Positions 22,645 to 35,030 of a stretch of 64,000 bases of DNA are shown piece by piece. The notes beneath the pieces were generated by a model, which ran no database searches, had not been told where the DNA came from, and saw nothing but the letters and a program-made list of their open reading frames with translations. Location: assembly GCA_028583685.1 (NCBI GenBank), contig JAMXIF010000003.1, positions 80,593,333 through 80,657,332 of the forward strand, given 5' to 3'. The DNA is from Petaurus breviceps papuanus (lineage: Eukaryota > Chordata > Mammalia > Diprotodontia > Petauridae). Every line of letters begins with the position of its first letter. The stretch's first letter is position 1. A program made the translations under genes and the position numbers.

Positions 22645-22790
22645 GTCACAAACAAGACACTTAACCTTAGTTTCCTCAACTGAAAAATAATACTTGCACT
22701 ACTTAATTCACAGAGTTTGGGAGGAAAGCACTTTGCAAGCCTTAAAATGCTACCTAAAAGGTAGTTATTATTTTTGCTATTGCCATTCAG
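22645..22790 (+). mobile_element. CORE-SINE/MIR fragment
   Basis: 'cacttaaccttagtttcctc', 'ctttgcaagccttaaaatgc' match the 3' half. 22200-22644 holds nothing recognised. Confidence 0.5.
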
Positions 22791-23574
22791 TTATTAATAC
22801 ACATTCTCCTTTGACTTGGTGTTTACATTGCAAATTAGAAGGCTTATCAGTTTGGAGAGGTCATGAATATTATTAAACAAGTCTTGTTGTATTTTAGGGC
22901 CAGATACCATTAGCACATTAGTCAGCCACAAATAGCAATACCTGGAGGACCTCATTCCCTACAGGGCATCTCTGTCACAGTTGGATAATTGTCCATCATC
23001 CTCTTCTGTAATGTTTTGCAAGTCAATTTGTATTGCAAGCTAATGTTGTTATTGGCTGCCATGTCTCTCTGTCCAGAAAGGGAAGGAAATGTTTTATGGT
23101 TCAAGTGGTTGGTGTCTGGGTTCCTTTGACCTTCTGATTGTAGGCAACTGCTAACATCATTTAAGCCCAAGAAATGGAGATGATCAGATTCAATATATTT
23201 TCATTTACACATTTTTCAGTTTTGTTGAAATCAGTTCACTTGTAGGGATTATAATATTAGTGCAGTATCATCTTTATTGTTTCTTCAAATGTAATGACAA
23301 TTTTAATTTTAAAATTTGTTCCCTCCAGTTAATCCATAAACTTTTAAACACGTAAAATGTCCATTCTGAAATTGACAGTAATTTCTTGCCTGTTAAAACA
23401 TTGAAATTTTCTTTCTGCATATGTGTGTATGTGACTTTTCTTAGTAATCACCAAGTTCAGAACTTTATTGACCTTCAAGAAAGTATTCATGATATTCATG
23501 CACAAGACTTTTGAGTAATCTGCCAGCCTTTGATTTCTTTTTATTTCTTGATCCCAAATTTGCTAAAAACATAC
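22791..23574. other. Unassigned stretch
   Basis: No repeat or gene signal recognised. Confidence 0.4.
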
Positions 23575-23903
23575 ACTAAATAGGGTATCTTACCCTACAG
23601 GAAAATAGGGGGGAAGGGGATGAGAGGGAGGATAATGGGAGGGAGGGAAGGCTGGGGGGGAGAGAAGTTGGAAGCACCCACCTTTGAAAAGGGACAGAAT
23701 CAAAGTAGAGAATAGAACAAGTGGGGGGTGGGATAGGATGGAGGGAAATATAGTCAGTTTTTCACAATATATCCATTATGGAAATGTTTTGCATAGCCAC
23801 ACATACACAACCTATATTGAATTGCTTATCTTCCCAGTAAGGGTAGGTGACGAGGGAGATAGGGAAAGAATCTGGAATTCAAAGGTTTAAAATCAAATGT
23901 TTA

Positions 23904-23939
<36 letters not shown>

Positions 23940-24205
23940 ATTATTATTATTATTATTATTATTTTACATGTAACTGGGAAATAAGATATACAGGCACTGG
24001 GGCATAGAGATCCACAATGCCCTACTGGTAAGTCGGAGGGGGGATGGGGGAAGATATGGGAGAGAACAGATTGGGGGAGGGGATATCCAGTGGGATCACT
24101 GCTTTGGAGTGGCGGGTAGGGGAAAAATGGGGAGCACGTTTTTAACTCAAAATCTTGTGGAAATGAATGCTGTAAACTAAAATATATATATATATATTGA
24201 AAAAT
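23575..24205 (+). mobile_element. L1 LINE 3' UTR with two purine-rich blocks
   Basis: G/A-rich blocks (23608-23740 and 24030-24120) separate 'tcacaatatatccattatgg', 'gaattcaaaggtttaaaatc' and 'catgtaactgggaaataaga'. This is the duplicated 3' UTR layout of marsupial L1. Short (AT)n, (TG)n and (ATT)n runs lie at 23903-23963 and an (AT)n run at 24181-24198. Confidence 0.6.
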
Positions 24206-24285
24206 AGAGAGCAATATATTGCTAATGATACCTTACCCTCAAAAAGTTTCACAAAACATGTTCAGGAGAGTTATGATCGTAAAAA

Positions 24286-24529
24286 GAGGCAAATTGGTCA
24301 GAGTGCCAGGCCTAGAGTCAGGGAGATTCATTTTCCTGAGTTCAAATCTTACCTCAGACACAGATAAGCTGTATGACCCTGGGCAAGTCCCTTAACCCTG
24401 TTTGTTTCAATTATTTATCCGTAAAATGAGCTGGAGAGGGAAATGGCAAACCACTCCAATATCTTTGCCAAGAAAATCCAAAATGGAGTCACAGAATCAA
24501 ACACAACTAAAACAACTGAACAACAAAAG
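24286..24529 (+). mobile_element. Marsupial SINE with RTE-like tail
   Basis: 'gagttcaaatcttacctcag', 'gcaagtcccttaaccctg', 'gagctggagagggaaatggc', 'tttgccaagaaaatcc' and a terminal 'aacaactgaacaacaa'. Confidence 0.85.
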
Positions 24530-25015
24530 AATGGGAAATAGATGGACAACGAACTCTTCCCAGTACACACATGATGTTAAAAATTTTAAAGGAATATCCC
24601 CAATGAGTTGAAAGCATAGAGGATTTGCAGGAAGATGTGGACAAGCAGAAAAGAAAGAAGGATTGAACACTGAGATTTTTACTGCTGATAGGAGTATCTG
24701 TGTTGATGAAAAAAAAAAGATCATATCCATTAAAATATTGGAGTATGTGTTTTTTGTGCCCTAACCCTATTTGCTAATCCCTAACCATTAGCCCAAGAAT
24801 TCATGACCTAATGGCCAACGTGCTGACGATGTGCTTTTCTGTACTTTTCTAGGCAGGTCCTCTGACAGCAACTGGTTTATTGCCAAAACTAAATACAGAA
24901 AAATAATATATAATGTATTTAAAGTATTTTAGGTTGATAGACCCTTACAGAACTTATATCCCACTGACATCACTCCAAGAATTCAAGGGGAGAGAGTGTT
25001 AGGGGGCAGGGAAGA
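24530..25015. other. Unassigned stretch
   Basis: No feature recognised. Confidence 0.4.
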
Positions 25016-25275
25016 GAATAAGCATCAATGTATCACCTACTCTGTGCCGCTTAGCACTATAGCAAGTGCTTCACAAATATTATCTCATTTGAGTCTTGCA
25101 ACAACCCTGTAAGATAAGTGAGGTTATTATCCCCAATTTACAGTCAAGAAAACCGAGGCAATCAGAAGTTAAGTAACTTGCCCAGGATCATACAACTAGT
25201 AAGAAACTGATTCTAGATCTGTGCTCATCTTCCTGACTCTAAGCCCAACACTCTATCCATTGAGCCACCATCTCC
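25016..25275 (-). mobile_element. CORE-SINE (MIR/THER-type), near complete
   Basis: Antisense order: 'tatctcatttgagtcttgca', 'gaaaaccgaggcaatc', 'taagtaacttgcccaggatc', 'caacactctatccattgagc'. Confidence 0.8.
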
Positions 25276-27860
25276 ACACAACATTAAATTTTGAGAGAAA
25301 CTTGTGGAGATTGCTATAAGTAGAAACATGAAATGACATACATTGATCTCAGAGAACAGAAAATAAAGCTTCTTTCCTCCTTTTTAGTAGAGAGACGGAT
25401 GGCCATAGATACAGAGTGTACATGGGATGTAGCATATATTACCAGGTGTGGTTATTTTGTTGACTGTTTCTTCTTTATTACAACATAGAATTCAATGGAA
25501 ATCATTATCGTCTTAGGTCTATTTTCAGTCTAATTGGACCACAAAGAGAGTTTTTCACCAAAACCTTTTCTAATGTAATCCAAGACAGATCTGCCTTATA
25601 CTAAATTCCACTCTGTAACAAATGGTGTTACACTGAAGATGGAGTGTTCTGTGTCGAACTGGAGACTTCTTTTGTTTTTCCTGGCATGATTGGCTAATCC
25701 AGCAACATATTTCCATTGGGTAATTCAATAGACCTCATCCTACTGTCCCAGGTGTGTTTGAAATGACATTTATATGCATTCCTGGTCTTTTTTGTGTATA
25801 CTTTTCTAATGTGCTTATTTCCTATTCCATCCTTTTCCTTAATATATAATGTATGTTGTCATTATATCACTCTCAGCTAGTTGCTTTATCTTTCAGGTAA
25901 AACAACTTACAGCATTAAATACTCACTTTATTCCTCAAAAATGTTTTCCCCTAACCAATTGGGTGTAGGAGATAGCAGTTTCTATAGTCATCCCTTGGAC
26001 TTACAAACCCAGATTTCCAGCATCATCTCAACGAATTTTCTCCAGAGATTATACAAGCACAATGCAAAGGGGTAAAGAATGTACCCATGCAAAAACTTTA
26101 CACATAAAGAGCATAGTTCTTAGATTTGTCTTGAGGTCATGCAGTTCATTTCCCCATTTCTTACTTTTATGCTTACTCATATATAAAAATGAGTTGTCAA
26201 ACAATTGGTATTCTCACAATGACTCATGGTCTGCTGGCTGTGTTTTGCAAATTCCCTCTTTTGAGAAATATTTTCCCAGGATGATGTCAGTATGGTTTTG
26301 CTTTTTCCTATCAGAAAAGGATGAACCCAACTACCTAAAAAGAAAAATAAGAACACAGACTTGTCTGCTCAATAGGTGGAGAGTAAGGGAGGATGAAGAG
26401 GCTAATTCTGAATGTCCTTTTTTTTTTAAACAAAGGAGGTTAATTCAAACCCCTCCCCCCATAAAAAGTAATTAAATTGAAAAATTATTCCACTTCTCCA
26501 TACATTGTAAAGAAAAACAGCTCAAATGAACTTTATTAAACTGATGCCCAGACTGTTTCAAATGATACTTTCTTGTGCCTCAGCTGAGAACAATTTAATT
26601 TTTCCATTAAACACTGATGTTCACTGGCTTTGGGTTTCTCTCCTTTGGTAAGGGACTTGGATTGATGTATTAGAGCCCTAGGGTTTGGCAACAGGTAAAT
26701 TTAATATCATGTTTACACACTGGGTGCTTGGATTTCATTTTCAAAGAGGAAAAATCCCAGGGCAACTGCGATCTGGAAAAGTTCTTCAAAATGAGATAGC
26801 CCAGCAAAACCAAACCTGCTCTTATTTAAGAAATAAAAAGTATGTTCAATCAAACTTGTTTATTTGAATGGTACCCAAAGGTACCATTCAGTGGAAATTC
26901 CTCTGAACCTGTTCATTCTTCTGTTACACCGGACAGACAAAACCCTTTGTGTAGGTACATGAAAATACTGCATCATGTATATATGCTTGCTGACCTGTGG
27001 ATTATCCATCCCATGGTGGACCTGCAATCCTACATGAAGGGTATGTGGCCAGTATCTTATGTGAAGCAGGCTATTAAATGTGACAGTGCTGATTTTCCCA
27101 ACCCCTGAACTACCACCAATATTGTCAGTTATATGAGTGTGCTGCCAAGGTACTTGTCAATGTGGTACTTGTCAACTTGGGCATGCACCAGAAATTAATT
27201 TAATTTTTTTTTTTACAGCTGGCAAACAACCCTCTCTCTGGAACTTTATACTGACTAGCCTGTCCTTGAAGAACCTCTTCACCTTTCCTTCCTTGATTCC
27301 CATGACATCACACTACACTGAATTTCTTTCTAAAAGATTCTTCTTTCTGGTCTCTGTTCTTATTCTGGCCTCCATTCCTTTCCCTTGGATGTGTAATGGG
27401 TTTTAGGTCTCCATCTTCTGCTTTTCCTTCTGTACACTCACTCTATTAACAAGTTCATCCTATCTAGAAACTTTAGCTATGAATAATATCACTTTTAAGC
27501 AGATGAATCCCAAATTCAAATCTTCTTACTCTGATTTCTTACCCTCTTTTCAGTTTCTTTAGCTACATTATAGAATATTCTTCACTTGGATGTATTATCC
27601 AATCTGACACTTAAAATATTAAAACCTGAATTCATGATACTACTTTCTAAACCAGTACCTTTTCTAATTTTTCCCATACTGTCAATGGTACCACTATGCC
27701 CTCAGTCTACCAACCTCACAAATTTGAAATGATCAAAAATAAGGATTATTGGTTAGGAAAGCAACACATTTGCTTTTCAATTTGTTGAGTGCAGTATTTT
27801 AAAAAGAATATAACATGGGAAATGTTACCTTTCACCCATAAAACTGAACCAACAACAAAT
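25276..27860. other. Long unassigned stretch (2.6 kb)
   Basis: No repeat was identified with confidence. 27230-27720 has the CT-rich, L2-like texture of the neighbouring elements. A 137-codon open frame at 26062-26475 has no recognisable domain and contains low-complexity runs. Confidence 0.35.
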
Positions 27861-27869
27861 GTCTGCCAT

Positions 27870-28295
27870 GACTTCCATAACCTCTTGCTGATGTAATCCT
27901 TTCTTTCCTTTCTTACAATCACTGCTCTTGTTCAGAGTCTTTCATCTGTATAGTTTCCTAGCTAATCTCCTTTTCTATAGCTCTTGCATCCACTTATTAA
28001 GATAATCTTCCTGAAATACTCTCTCAATACGCCATTCTTCTGCTTAGAAACTTCCTCCTGAGTCTACCTACACTTTACTAGCCAACTTCATATCTCAGTA
28101 CTAGCCAGCATCATTTCTCCATCCTGGCCAGGCTGATATCTATATAGCTCTTTAATAGGCAGCTTCTATATTTCCATCTCCATTTTGCATATACCACTGC
28201 CTTCTTTTTCTGTAAAGGTTCAAATAAAGCTCACCTTCTCAAGAAGTTTTACCTTCAGTAACTACTACCACCACCTATTGGCCACTTGTTAGGTG
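27870..28295 (+). mobile_element. L2 LINE 3' region
   Basis: 'ttattaagataatcttcctg', 'cttctgcttagaaacttcct', 'aatacgccattcttctgc', 'ggttcaaataaagctcac' match the L2 3' region, diverged. Confidence 0.5.
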
Positions 28296-28389
28296 CTGAG
28301 AATATAAACAAAATCCCCAATAACTCACTATAGCCCTAGAGAGAGTCCTAGAGATAATAAGGACAGAGAAGAGTTACCTGATGGTGGTG

Positions 28390-28828
28390 GAATCCTTTGT
28401 CCCCAATATGAAGGTTGTTCTTGATCCCACTCCAAGCTACAGTCTTATTTCATTTCCATTCAACCCATTTAGATCACACCCTCTCATTTTTGTTTACTTT
28501 TTTAATATATGCAAATTTTATTCCCAAAAATTGCTACATCATGTTGCCAGCACTCCAGTCATCATCGTCATCCCCTCCCAACGGAATTTTGGACTTTGCC
28601 CATGGGAAGCCTGGCTCTGATAAGCAAGCTTTAGCTTTATCTTGCCTGGAGTCAAGCCTGAATGCCACTTCCCTATACAGTCTACCACATGCATTACTCC
28701 GACCCAACCCCACTTTCTTTTGTGTTCTATCTTCCTCCATTAATATGTAAGTTCCTTGAACTCAGCATTTAACTGTCTTACTTTGTTTGTATTCCCAGTA
28801 CTAGCAAAGTGTCTGGCACATAAGCTTC
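28390..28828 (+). mobile_element. L2 LINE 3' region and end
   Basis: The last part, 'tatgtaagttccttgaactc', 'gtattcccagtactagcaaa', 'gtgtctggcacata', is an L2 terminus. The body is weakly similar. Confidence 0.5.
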
Positions 28829-29420
28829 CGATTGCCTCCAGAAACAAATACTAAATGCTCTATCATTCAGAGCACTTCATAACCTAATCCCCTCCTACTT
28901 TTCCAGATTTCTTATACTTTACTCCTCAACTCACTCATACTCTTTGACTCAGTGACGCTGGCCTCTTGGCTGTTCCATGAATAGGACATGCCATTTCTCA
29001 GTTCCCTGGAATTATCCCTGGCTTTCCTTATGCCTGGAATGTTCTCCCTCCTTCACTTCAACTACTGACCCTGATTTCCTTTAAATTCCAACTAAATCTC
29101 ACCTGCTACAGGAAGCCTTTCCTAACCTCTCTTAATTCCAATGTTTTCCCTCTTTTAATTATTTCCTATTTATCCTGTGTATAGCATCCTATGTGTGTAT
29201 GTATATGTTTATGTGCATATATATAACCTATTATATATGTGTGTATAGGTATATATGTATATTCATATATGTGTATGTGTGTGTGTGTGTATAGTTGTTT
29301 TCTACAATGGATCAAAAGGTCCTTTGGATCACAGGTTGTCTTTTGCCTCTTTTTATATTCCCAATTCCTAGCACAGTGTCTAGCACAGAGTATGTTCTTA
29401 ATAAATGTTTATTGAATTGA
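28829..29420 (+). mobile_element. L2 LINE 3' region and end, second copy
   Basis: 'gcacttcataacctaatccc', 'ggaatgttctccctccttc', 'ctacaggaagcctttcctaa' and the end 'cctagcacagtgtctagcac' with 'taataaatgtttattgaatt' are clear L2 blocks. Interrupted by a TA/TG microsatellite. Confidence 0.72.
29190..29292. repeat. (TA)/(TG) microsatellite
   Basis: Interleaved TATATG and GTGTGT runs within the L2. Confidence 0.9.
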
Positions 29421-29869
29421 AATGAATCTGTTGAAATCTCATGGCTTCTACCTAGTAATACATGAGACTATAAGAAAACCAGCAAGCTATGATGACAACA
29501 TGTTACATATAAGATCCCTCCTTTGGGGCATTATTGCTCAAGGATTTAGTCAGCAAACAGAATATATAATATCCTATTCTCTTGGTCTGGGGAAGAAACA
29601 AGACTGGCATCTTGAGGTCTCAAAGGTATTGACTAAGGTCCAGTGAAGCTTGGTGCTGTGGGAATTGGGGCAAGGCTGAATGTTCACTCTCAGATGTGCT
29701 AGCAAGGAATTCATGTAAAGAGAAATTGGTTATCAGTTTAGTTTGACATCTATTTAGGACTGTGAAGTTTGGCCTAGAAAAAAAAATGGGTATTTCCAGT
29801 CTTCTTTCTTCAAATTGTATAAACTTTACATATTTAGGAAAACTACTTATATAAAATCCTTCCTCTCAG

Positions 29870-30065
29870 TGTAGAAGATAACACTGGATAAGGAGCCAGA
29901 AGACATAGGTTTGAATCCCACTTTTTTAGGTAAGAATCCCACTTACTTACTATATCTGCCTCAGTTTTTCCATATGTGAAACCAGGTTAATAATACTTGA
30001 TCAAACTCCCTTACAATATTGTGAAGAAATTACTTTACCAGCCTTCAAGTTTTATATTATTAGGA
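29870..30065 (+). mobile_element. CORE-SINE/MIR copy
   Basis: 'ggagccagaagacataggtt', 'tgaatcccact', 'ctgcctcagtttttccatat', 'aatattgtgaagaaatta' follow MIR order. 29421-29869 shows nothing recognised. Confidence 0.6.
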
Positions 30066-30470
30066 GTATCATTCCCATCCTTGCTCTTCTTTTTATGGCA
30101 AACTATCTACACATCCAAAACAAAGTGAAGAATAAAAACAATTACTTAGATAACACAAGCCCCTCCTTGAAAGTATGCTTGCCTCAGTCATCTGGAGAGG
30201 AGAAAACAGATTTCTCCAGATAAATGTTCAAATTCTGCAACTCAACTTATAATAAAATATAGTAACAGCCTAAAAAAACAGGAAATGATAGAAGTCTTGC
30301 ACAAAAACAATTTCTCACAAGATAACTTGATATATTATCAATGGAATGTGCATGAAAACAATATGAGGAATTCTATGTTGGAAAAAGTTAAGCCTTGCAT
30401 CTGTGGAGTTCACAATGACAAATAGATTTAATGGACTACAGAGTATATAGCAGATTATATAGATATCGAT
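30066..30470. other. Unassigned stretch
   Basis: No feature recognised. Confidence 0.4.
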
Positions 30471-30472
30471 AC

Positions 30473-30551
<79 letters not shown>
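30471..30551. repeat. (GATA)n microsatellite
   Basis: About 20 perfect GATA/AGAT units. The antisense frame (repeated SIYL) is its translation. Confidence 0.98.
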
Positions 30552-30644
30552 CATATATAGATGAAGACTTTCCAATCTGAAATAAGTTTTAAGGAAACTG
30601 AGCTCATTGTGTTCTCTATAATAATCTGTTCCGTCTCTTAATTT

Positions 30645-31030
30645 CTGATGATATCACCAACTCCCCAGGTTTACAACCTCAGAAATATCTTTGACTTTTC
30701 CTTTCACCCACCAACTTCCACAATCGAGTACACTGCTAATTCCTACTAATTCTACTCCACAGTATTTCTCAAATCCATCCCTTTCCTTCCACTACCACTA
30801 CAAGGATCCTGGTCCAGATACTTATCAATTCTCCTTTAAACTATTATAACAGTTTCCTAATTGTCTCTAGTTTCTCCTCTCTCCATTCCATCCTTCAAAC
30901 CCTTACTTACTTGAACTTCCTGACAAATCACTTCACTCGTCTGGAAAAGCTTTTGGGAGTACCACCACTGCCTATCAAATACAGTATAAACTACTTATTC
31001 TGACACTCAAGGCCCTATAAACACTAACTC
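30645..31030 (+). mobile_element. L2 LINE 3' region
   Basis: 'tgatatcaccaactccccag', 'tcaaatccatccctttcctt', 'acagtttcctaattgtctct', 'gacactcaaggccctataaa' are L2 blocks in order. Confidence 0.65.
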
Positions 31031-31079
31031 CAAATTAAGTCTTTTGGCTTATTACAGGATCTCAGATTTGAAGTGATAA

Positions 31080-31315
31080 GATGTCATCTGCTTTATCTAT
31101 CATCTCAGATTCTCTTAACCTGAGTCCCATATACTTGCATTTAAAAAATATTTTGACAATTCTATTTTGATATAATCAGTTTCTTTTATAATCCTATGCA
31201 TTCTACTTTGTGTTTTTTAAAAAATATATATTATTCTCAGAAAGTTTCCATAGACATCACCAGACTGCCCAATAGGTTCATGACACAAGAAAAGGGTGAG
31301 AAACCTTGTACTAGA
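31080..31315 (+). mobile_element. Old DNA-transposon-like repeat
   Basis: 'cttaacctgagtcccata', 'gacaattctattttgatata', 'ccatagacatcaccagactg', 'gggtgagaaacc' match a mammal-wide repeat with near-palindromic ends ('ttaacctgagtcc' and 'gtgagaaacc'). Family unsure. Confidence 0.4.
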
Positions 31316-31329
31316 TGGTCAGCAACTCA

Positions 31330-31960
31330 TGCCTGAAGCAGGAATCCTTTGTACCACATTCCCCCCAAAATAGTATTCTAACCTCTGCCAAAGATCTCCA
31401 AATATGGGGAACCCGCCACCTCCTGAGGCAGCCCATTCCACTTTTATACAGCTCAGATTTTTAAAAAGTTTTTATTTATGTTGGGTAGAAATACGCCTCT
31501 ATAACTTCCACTGATTGGTCCTAATTCTCCCCCCTGGGGCCAAGCAAAATAAACCTAATCCTTCTTCTACATGACAACCCTCCAAATAATTGATGACAGC
31601 TGTTACTCCCCTTCCTGTCCCCCTGGTTCCCCCCCAATACAAGTCTTCTCTTTTCCAAGTCAAACATCCCCAGTTCCTATAAGTGATCCTTATATGGCAT
31701 GGTTTCCATTCCCCTCACTATTCTAGTCAACTCCATCTGGACCTATTCCAGTTTGTCAATGTCCTTACTAAAATGTGACACCTAGAACTTATCGAAATAT
31801 ACCAGACGCTGTCTGATCAGGGTAGGTATAGTACAAATCCAGCGTTATCCTGTACACATCTTCTTCAAGGATTCATGATTGCATTGGCATGGACATTTCC
31901 TCTGATACAGATTGTAACCCTTCTAAGCCTTAGTTGACAATCTTTATGAGTTTCACTGAC
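31330..31960 (-). mobile_element. L3/CR1 LINE 3' region
   Basis: Antisense CR1 blocks: 'cacctcctgaggcagcccat', 'attggtcctaattctccc', 'ctggggccaagcaaaata', 'catccccagttcctataa', 'gtttgtcaatgtccttacta'. CR1/L3 family is clear; the copy is degraded. Confidence 0.75.
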
Positions 31961-31984
31961 TGTTAGTGTGCTAAACTTGGAGTC

Positions 31985-32145
31985 AAAATGATGTGAATTC
32001 AAATCCCACTTCTGGTATGTTCTAACCCTGTGAGCCTGGGCAAGACACATATCCTTTCTGAGCCTCAATTTCTTCATCTGTAAAATGAAGGGGCCAGACT
32101 AGATGAACTTTAAGTTTCCTTCCAATTCTAAATCTATAATCCAAT
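31985..32145 (+). mobile_element. MIR-type SINE
   Basis: 'gaattcaaatcccacttctg', 'cctgggcaagacac', 'gagcctcaatttcttcatct', 'gtaaaatgaaggggccagac'. Confidence 0.65.
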
Positions 32146-32229
32146 ATTAGCTATCTCTTATCAATTGTGTACTAATGCAGGTCACCTGGATCTTTATCTA
32201 AGTTATTAATTAAAATAGTGAACAGAAGG

Positions 32230-32395
32230 GGGCAACTAGGTTGCACAGTACATAGAGCACTGGTCCTGGAATCAAAAGGACCTGAGTTCAAATCTGGCCT
32301 CAGACACTTACTAGCTATGTGATCCTGGGCAAGTCATTTAATCCCAATTGCCTCGAAAAATTAAAAAAATAAAATAAAATGATGAACTGAATATA
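32230..32395 (+). mobile_element. Marsupial tRNA-SINE inside L3/CR1
   Basis: 'ggcaactaggttgcacag', 'gagttcaaatctggcctcag', 'gcaagtcatttaatcccaat' and an A-rich tail. 'aacagaagg' at 32221-32229 and 32396-32404 is a likely target-site duplication. Confidence 0.82.
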
Positions 32396-32639
32396 AACAG
32401 AAGGCAGGCAGACATATGTGGCAACCCACTATAAACTTCTTTCCTGATTTGCATCATTCCATTTATCATTCAATCAGCAAGCACATATCATATGCAAGTA
32501 GTTATATGAAGACAAAATTAAATACTTCCCTCAAGGAACTTTTAGGCAGATAACACATTCATCATCACACTTTGTATCTGACCATTTAACAAATTTGGAA
32601 TACACTAAATTTGTGATATCAGTCAGTTTTACATCACAC

Positions 32640-33310
32640 CGTCTTGTTATTATAGGAACCTTTGTCAAATGCCTTGCTGATGATCTGGTTCTGACCACAT
32701 CTGTCATACCCAAGTATCATATAGATATTAAGTTGAAGGGACCATATATGCCATCTACTTTAACTCCTTCATTTTAGAGATAAGGAAATAAGGACCTAAA
32801 AAGGTTAAGTGAATTTCCCTAGGTTATATTAGTGGTACGCGGCAGAGCCTGGATCTCAGCCCAAGTTCTCTGATTTCCAATCCATTTGTCTTTTCAAAGA
32901 GTCACATCATCTAACTGGTAACTCTATGTACAAAAAGAAAATGAAATTAGTCAGACATAAATTGTTCTAAATGAGCCCAGGCAGCCTCATATCGATCACC
33001 AGCCTTTTCTAAGTGTTTGTAAACTACTTTTAGAATAATTTACTTTAACATTTTGCCTATAATGGAAGGCAAACTAATTGGTCTATAGTTTGAATAATAC
33101 CATCAATCTCCTTTTGAATACTGGGATATTTGTCCCTTTACACTCCTTTGGCACTGCTCCTATTAGCCATAATTTTTCAGAGATCACTGAAAGCAACTGG
33201 GCAATCACCTCTTCATGTTCATTACCATTGAATTTCAACCTCTTAAAGACTCTTTTTGTTACCTTTTCCTGACAATATCATTTCTCCTTGATAGAGAAAA
33301 TAGATGCAAA
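32640..33310 (-). mobile_element. L3/CR1 LINE, upstream part
   Basis: 'acctttgtcaaatgccttgc', 'aaactaattggtctatagtt', 'cctttggcactgctcctatt', 'aactgggcaatcacctcttc' are antisense CR1/L3 blocks lying 5' (in element direction) of 31330-31960. Together they form one long copy split by SINEs. A MIR-like minus-strand fragment occupies 32725-32905. Confidence 0.65.
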
Positions 33311-33479
33311 ATGAGGGGTTTTGCCTTCTTTCTCTTGTCTATTGTCATCATTCTATCCATCTAAACCCAAGGTCCTACCCCTTCATTGATCTTCCTTTTG
33401 TACTCAATATGAACTTTTAAGTGCTTTTATATCTTTATTATTTATCACAAACCTCAATTCATTCTGGGCTTTAATAGTC

Positions 33480-33645
33480 AGTAGTCAATAAACATTAATA
33501 AATGTGCCAGGCACTGTGCTAAGTGTGCTGGGGATCAAGATAGGTTTTTTTTTTTTTTTTAAAGAAAGTGAAAAAGAAACAGTCCCCTCCCTCAAGGATG
33601 TTACAGTCTAATCAGGAAGACAACATAGGAAAGGAAGTTGAAAAT
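33480..33645. mobile_element. Ancient mammalian repeat
   Basis: 'atgtgccaggcactgtgcta', an A/T run, then 'ctccctcaaggatgttacag'. Same family as the host repeat at 47.55-47.88 kb. Confidence 0.45.
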
Positions 33646-34055
33646 GCTGGGTGGGTGAGGAGAAAGGAGGGAAGACATCAAATTCCAGGGCATGGTTACA
33701 TCAATCACAGAAGTAACAAAGTAATGCAACCCTGTGAGAAATAAGATGTCTGAATTGAGCTGTCTCAACCTTACATGGAAATTTGGAATTCATAAATCCT
33801 CCCTCCAATCAGAGAGCCAAAGGCTAGAGATGGGCTAGAGTCCCAAAGCTAATGAAGTTTTGCAGGATGATGAGATTATTCCAATAATAAACTTCCTGGG
33901 ACCTGGTGGGGAAGTCAGAGAAGTCCCAAAGTAGAGCAGAAGAATAGATTACTCTTTTATATTACTCCTCTGTTGCCTGCCCTTTTTTCCAACTTGTAAT
34001 TCTGAGCTGACTGATGAGTTTTCTTGTAGTAGTGCCCTTAATGTACTCTATGAGG
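33646..34055. other. Unassigned stretch
   Basis: No feature recognised. Confidence 0.4.
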
Positions 34056-34059
34056 CAAC

Positions 34060-34400
34060 CAAACAACATTATTCATCATTACTTCTTAGCATCTCCCAAG
34101 TCTGAAAGTTGAATTTCTCCCCTATTTCCATACATTGAAATTCCTTTCTTCCTTTATGGTTCAATTTAGGTTCCACCTTATTAAAGGCTTCATCAATTCC
34201 CCCGAGCTAGATATGATCTTTTCACTGTCAAACTATTCATAGTACAATTGGGGGTTTTTTGCCCTTATAACATTCTATATTTAATATAGCTATTTATTAT
34301 TGTCTTCTTTTTTTAAGTAGGCTTGTAATTTCTTGAGAACAGTGACATACCTTGTTTTATTTGAGTTATCTGAACACCTAGGAGAAAGTCTTGACATCAT
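34060..34400 (+). mobile_element. L2 LINE 3' region
   Basis: 'tttaggttccaccttattaa', 'cttcatcaattcccccgagc', 'gcttgtaatttcttgagaac' follow the L2 3' region. Confidence 0.55.
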
Positions 34401-34427
34401 CTTCTTCATCATCATGATCTTCATCAC

Positions 34428-34671
34428 TATAACATTTATATAGTGTTTACTAGATGATAGGCACTGTGTTAAGTGATTTATAAATATTATCTCATTTGAT
34501 CTTCACAACAGCTCTTATTGTTCCCATTTTACAGTAAGGAAACTGAGCCAAACAGATGTTAAGTGACTTGCCTGTGGTCACACAGTTACTAAGTGTCTGA
34601 GGCCAGATTTGAACTCAGGTTTTCCTAACTCCAGAATCACTGCTCTATCCAGTGCACCCCTTAGCTGCACC
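34428..34671 (-). mobile_element. CORE-SINE (MIR/THER-type), near complete
   Basis: 'gataggcactgtgttaagtg', 'tatctcatttgatcttcaca', 'taagtgacttgcctgtggtc', 'gatttgaactcaggttttcc', 'ccttagctgcacc' head. Confidence 0.85.
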
Positions 34672-34930
34672 TAAAAAACACAATTTCATATTCTTTTGGA
34701 ACCATTATTCCTAGATACTTTGTACAATGCAGCTCATAACCTCTCCAAGTCTTCTCATCCTGTTCAATTTTGTGGGTCTTTACATAAATTCTGCATGCAA
34801 GATTCATCAAATATCTTGGAGGACTTTCTCTCATTCTTTTACTACCTATGGGATACAATCATAACTCTCTACCTACAGAATCTGCTTTCTTATTCTCACT
34901 AATGACCAGTCAACCTCTTTTTCTAGTCAT

Positions 34931-35030
34931 GTATATATATATATGTGTGTGTGTGTATGTGTCTATTTGTATGCATGTATATATAACATGTGTGTATGTA
35001 TGTATATGTGTATCTATATATGTATATATT
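34931..35030. repeat. (TA)/(TG) microsatellite
   Basis: Mixed TATATA/GTGTGT/TGTATG tract. Confidence 0.9.

Noticed and set aside
26062-26475. 137-codon plus-strand frame
   Set aside because: No domain, no supporting splice or promoter context, low-complexity stretches; compatible with chance in AT-rich DNA.
30471-30551. Regular repeats reminiscent of a CRISPR array
   Set aside because: A pure tetranucleotide without spacers in a mammalian genome.
30315-30575. 86-codon minus-strand frame with repeated SIYL
   Set aside because: It is the translation of the (GATA)n microsatellite.
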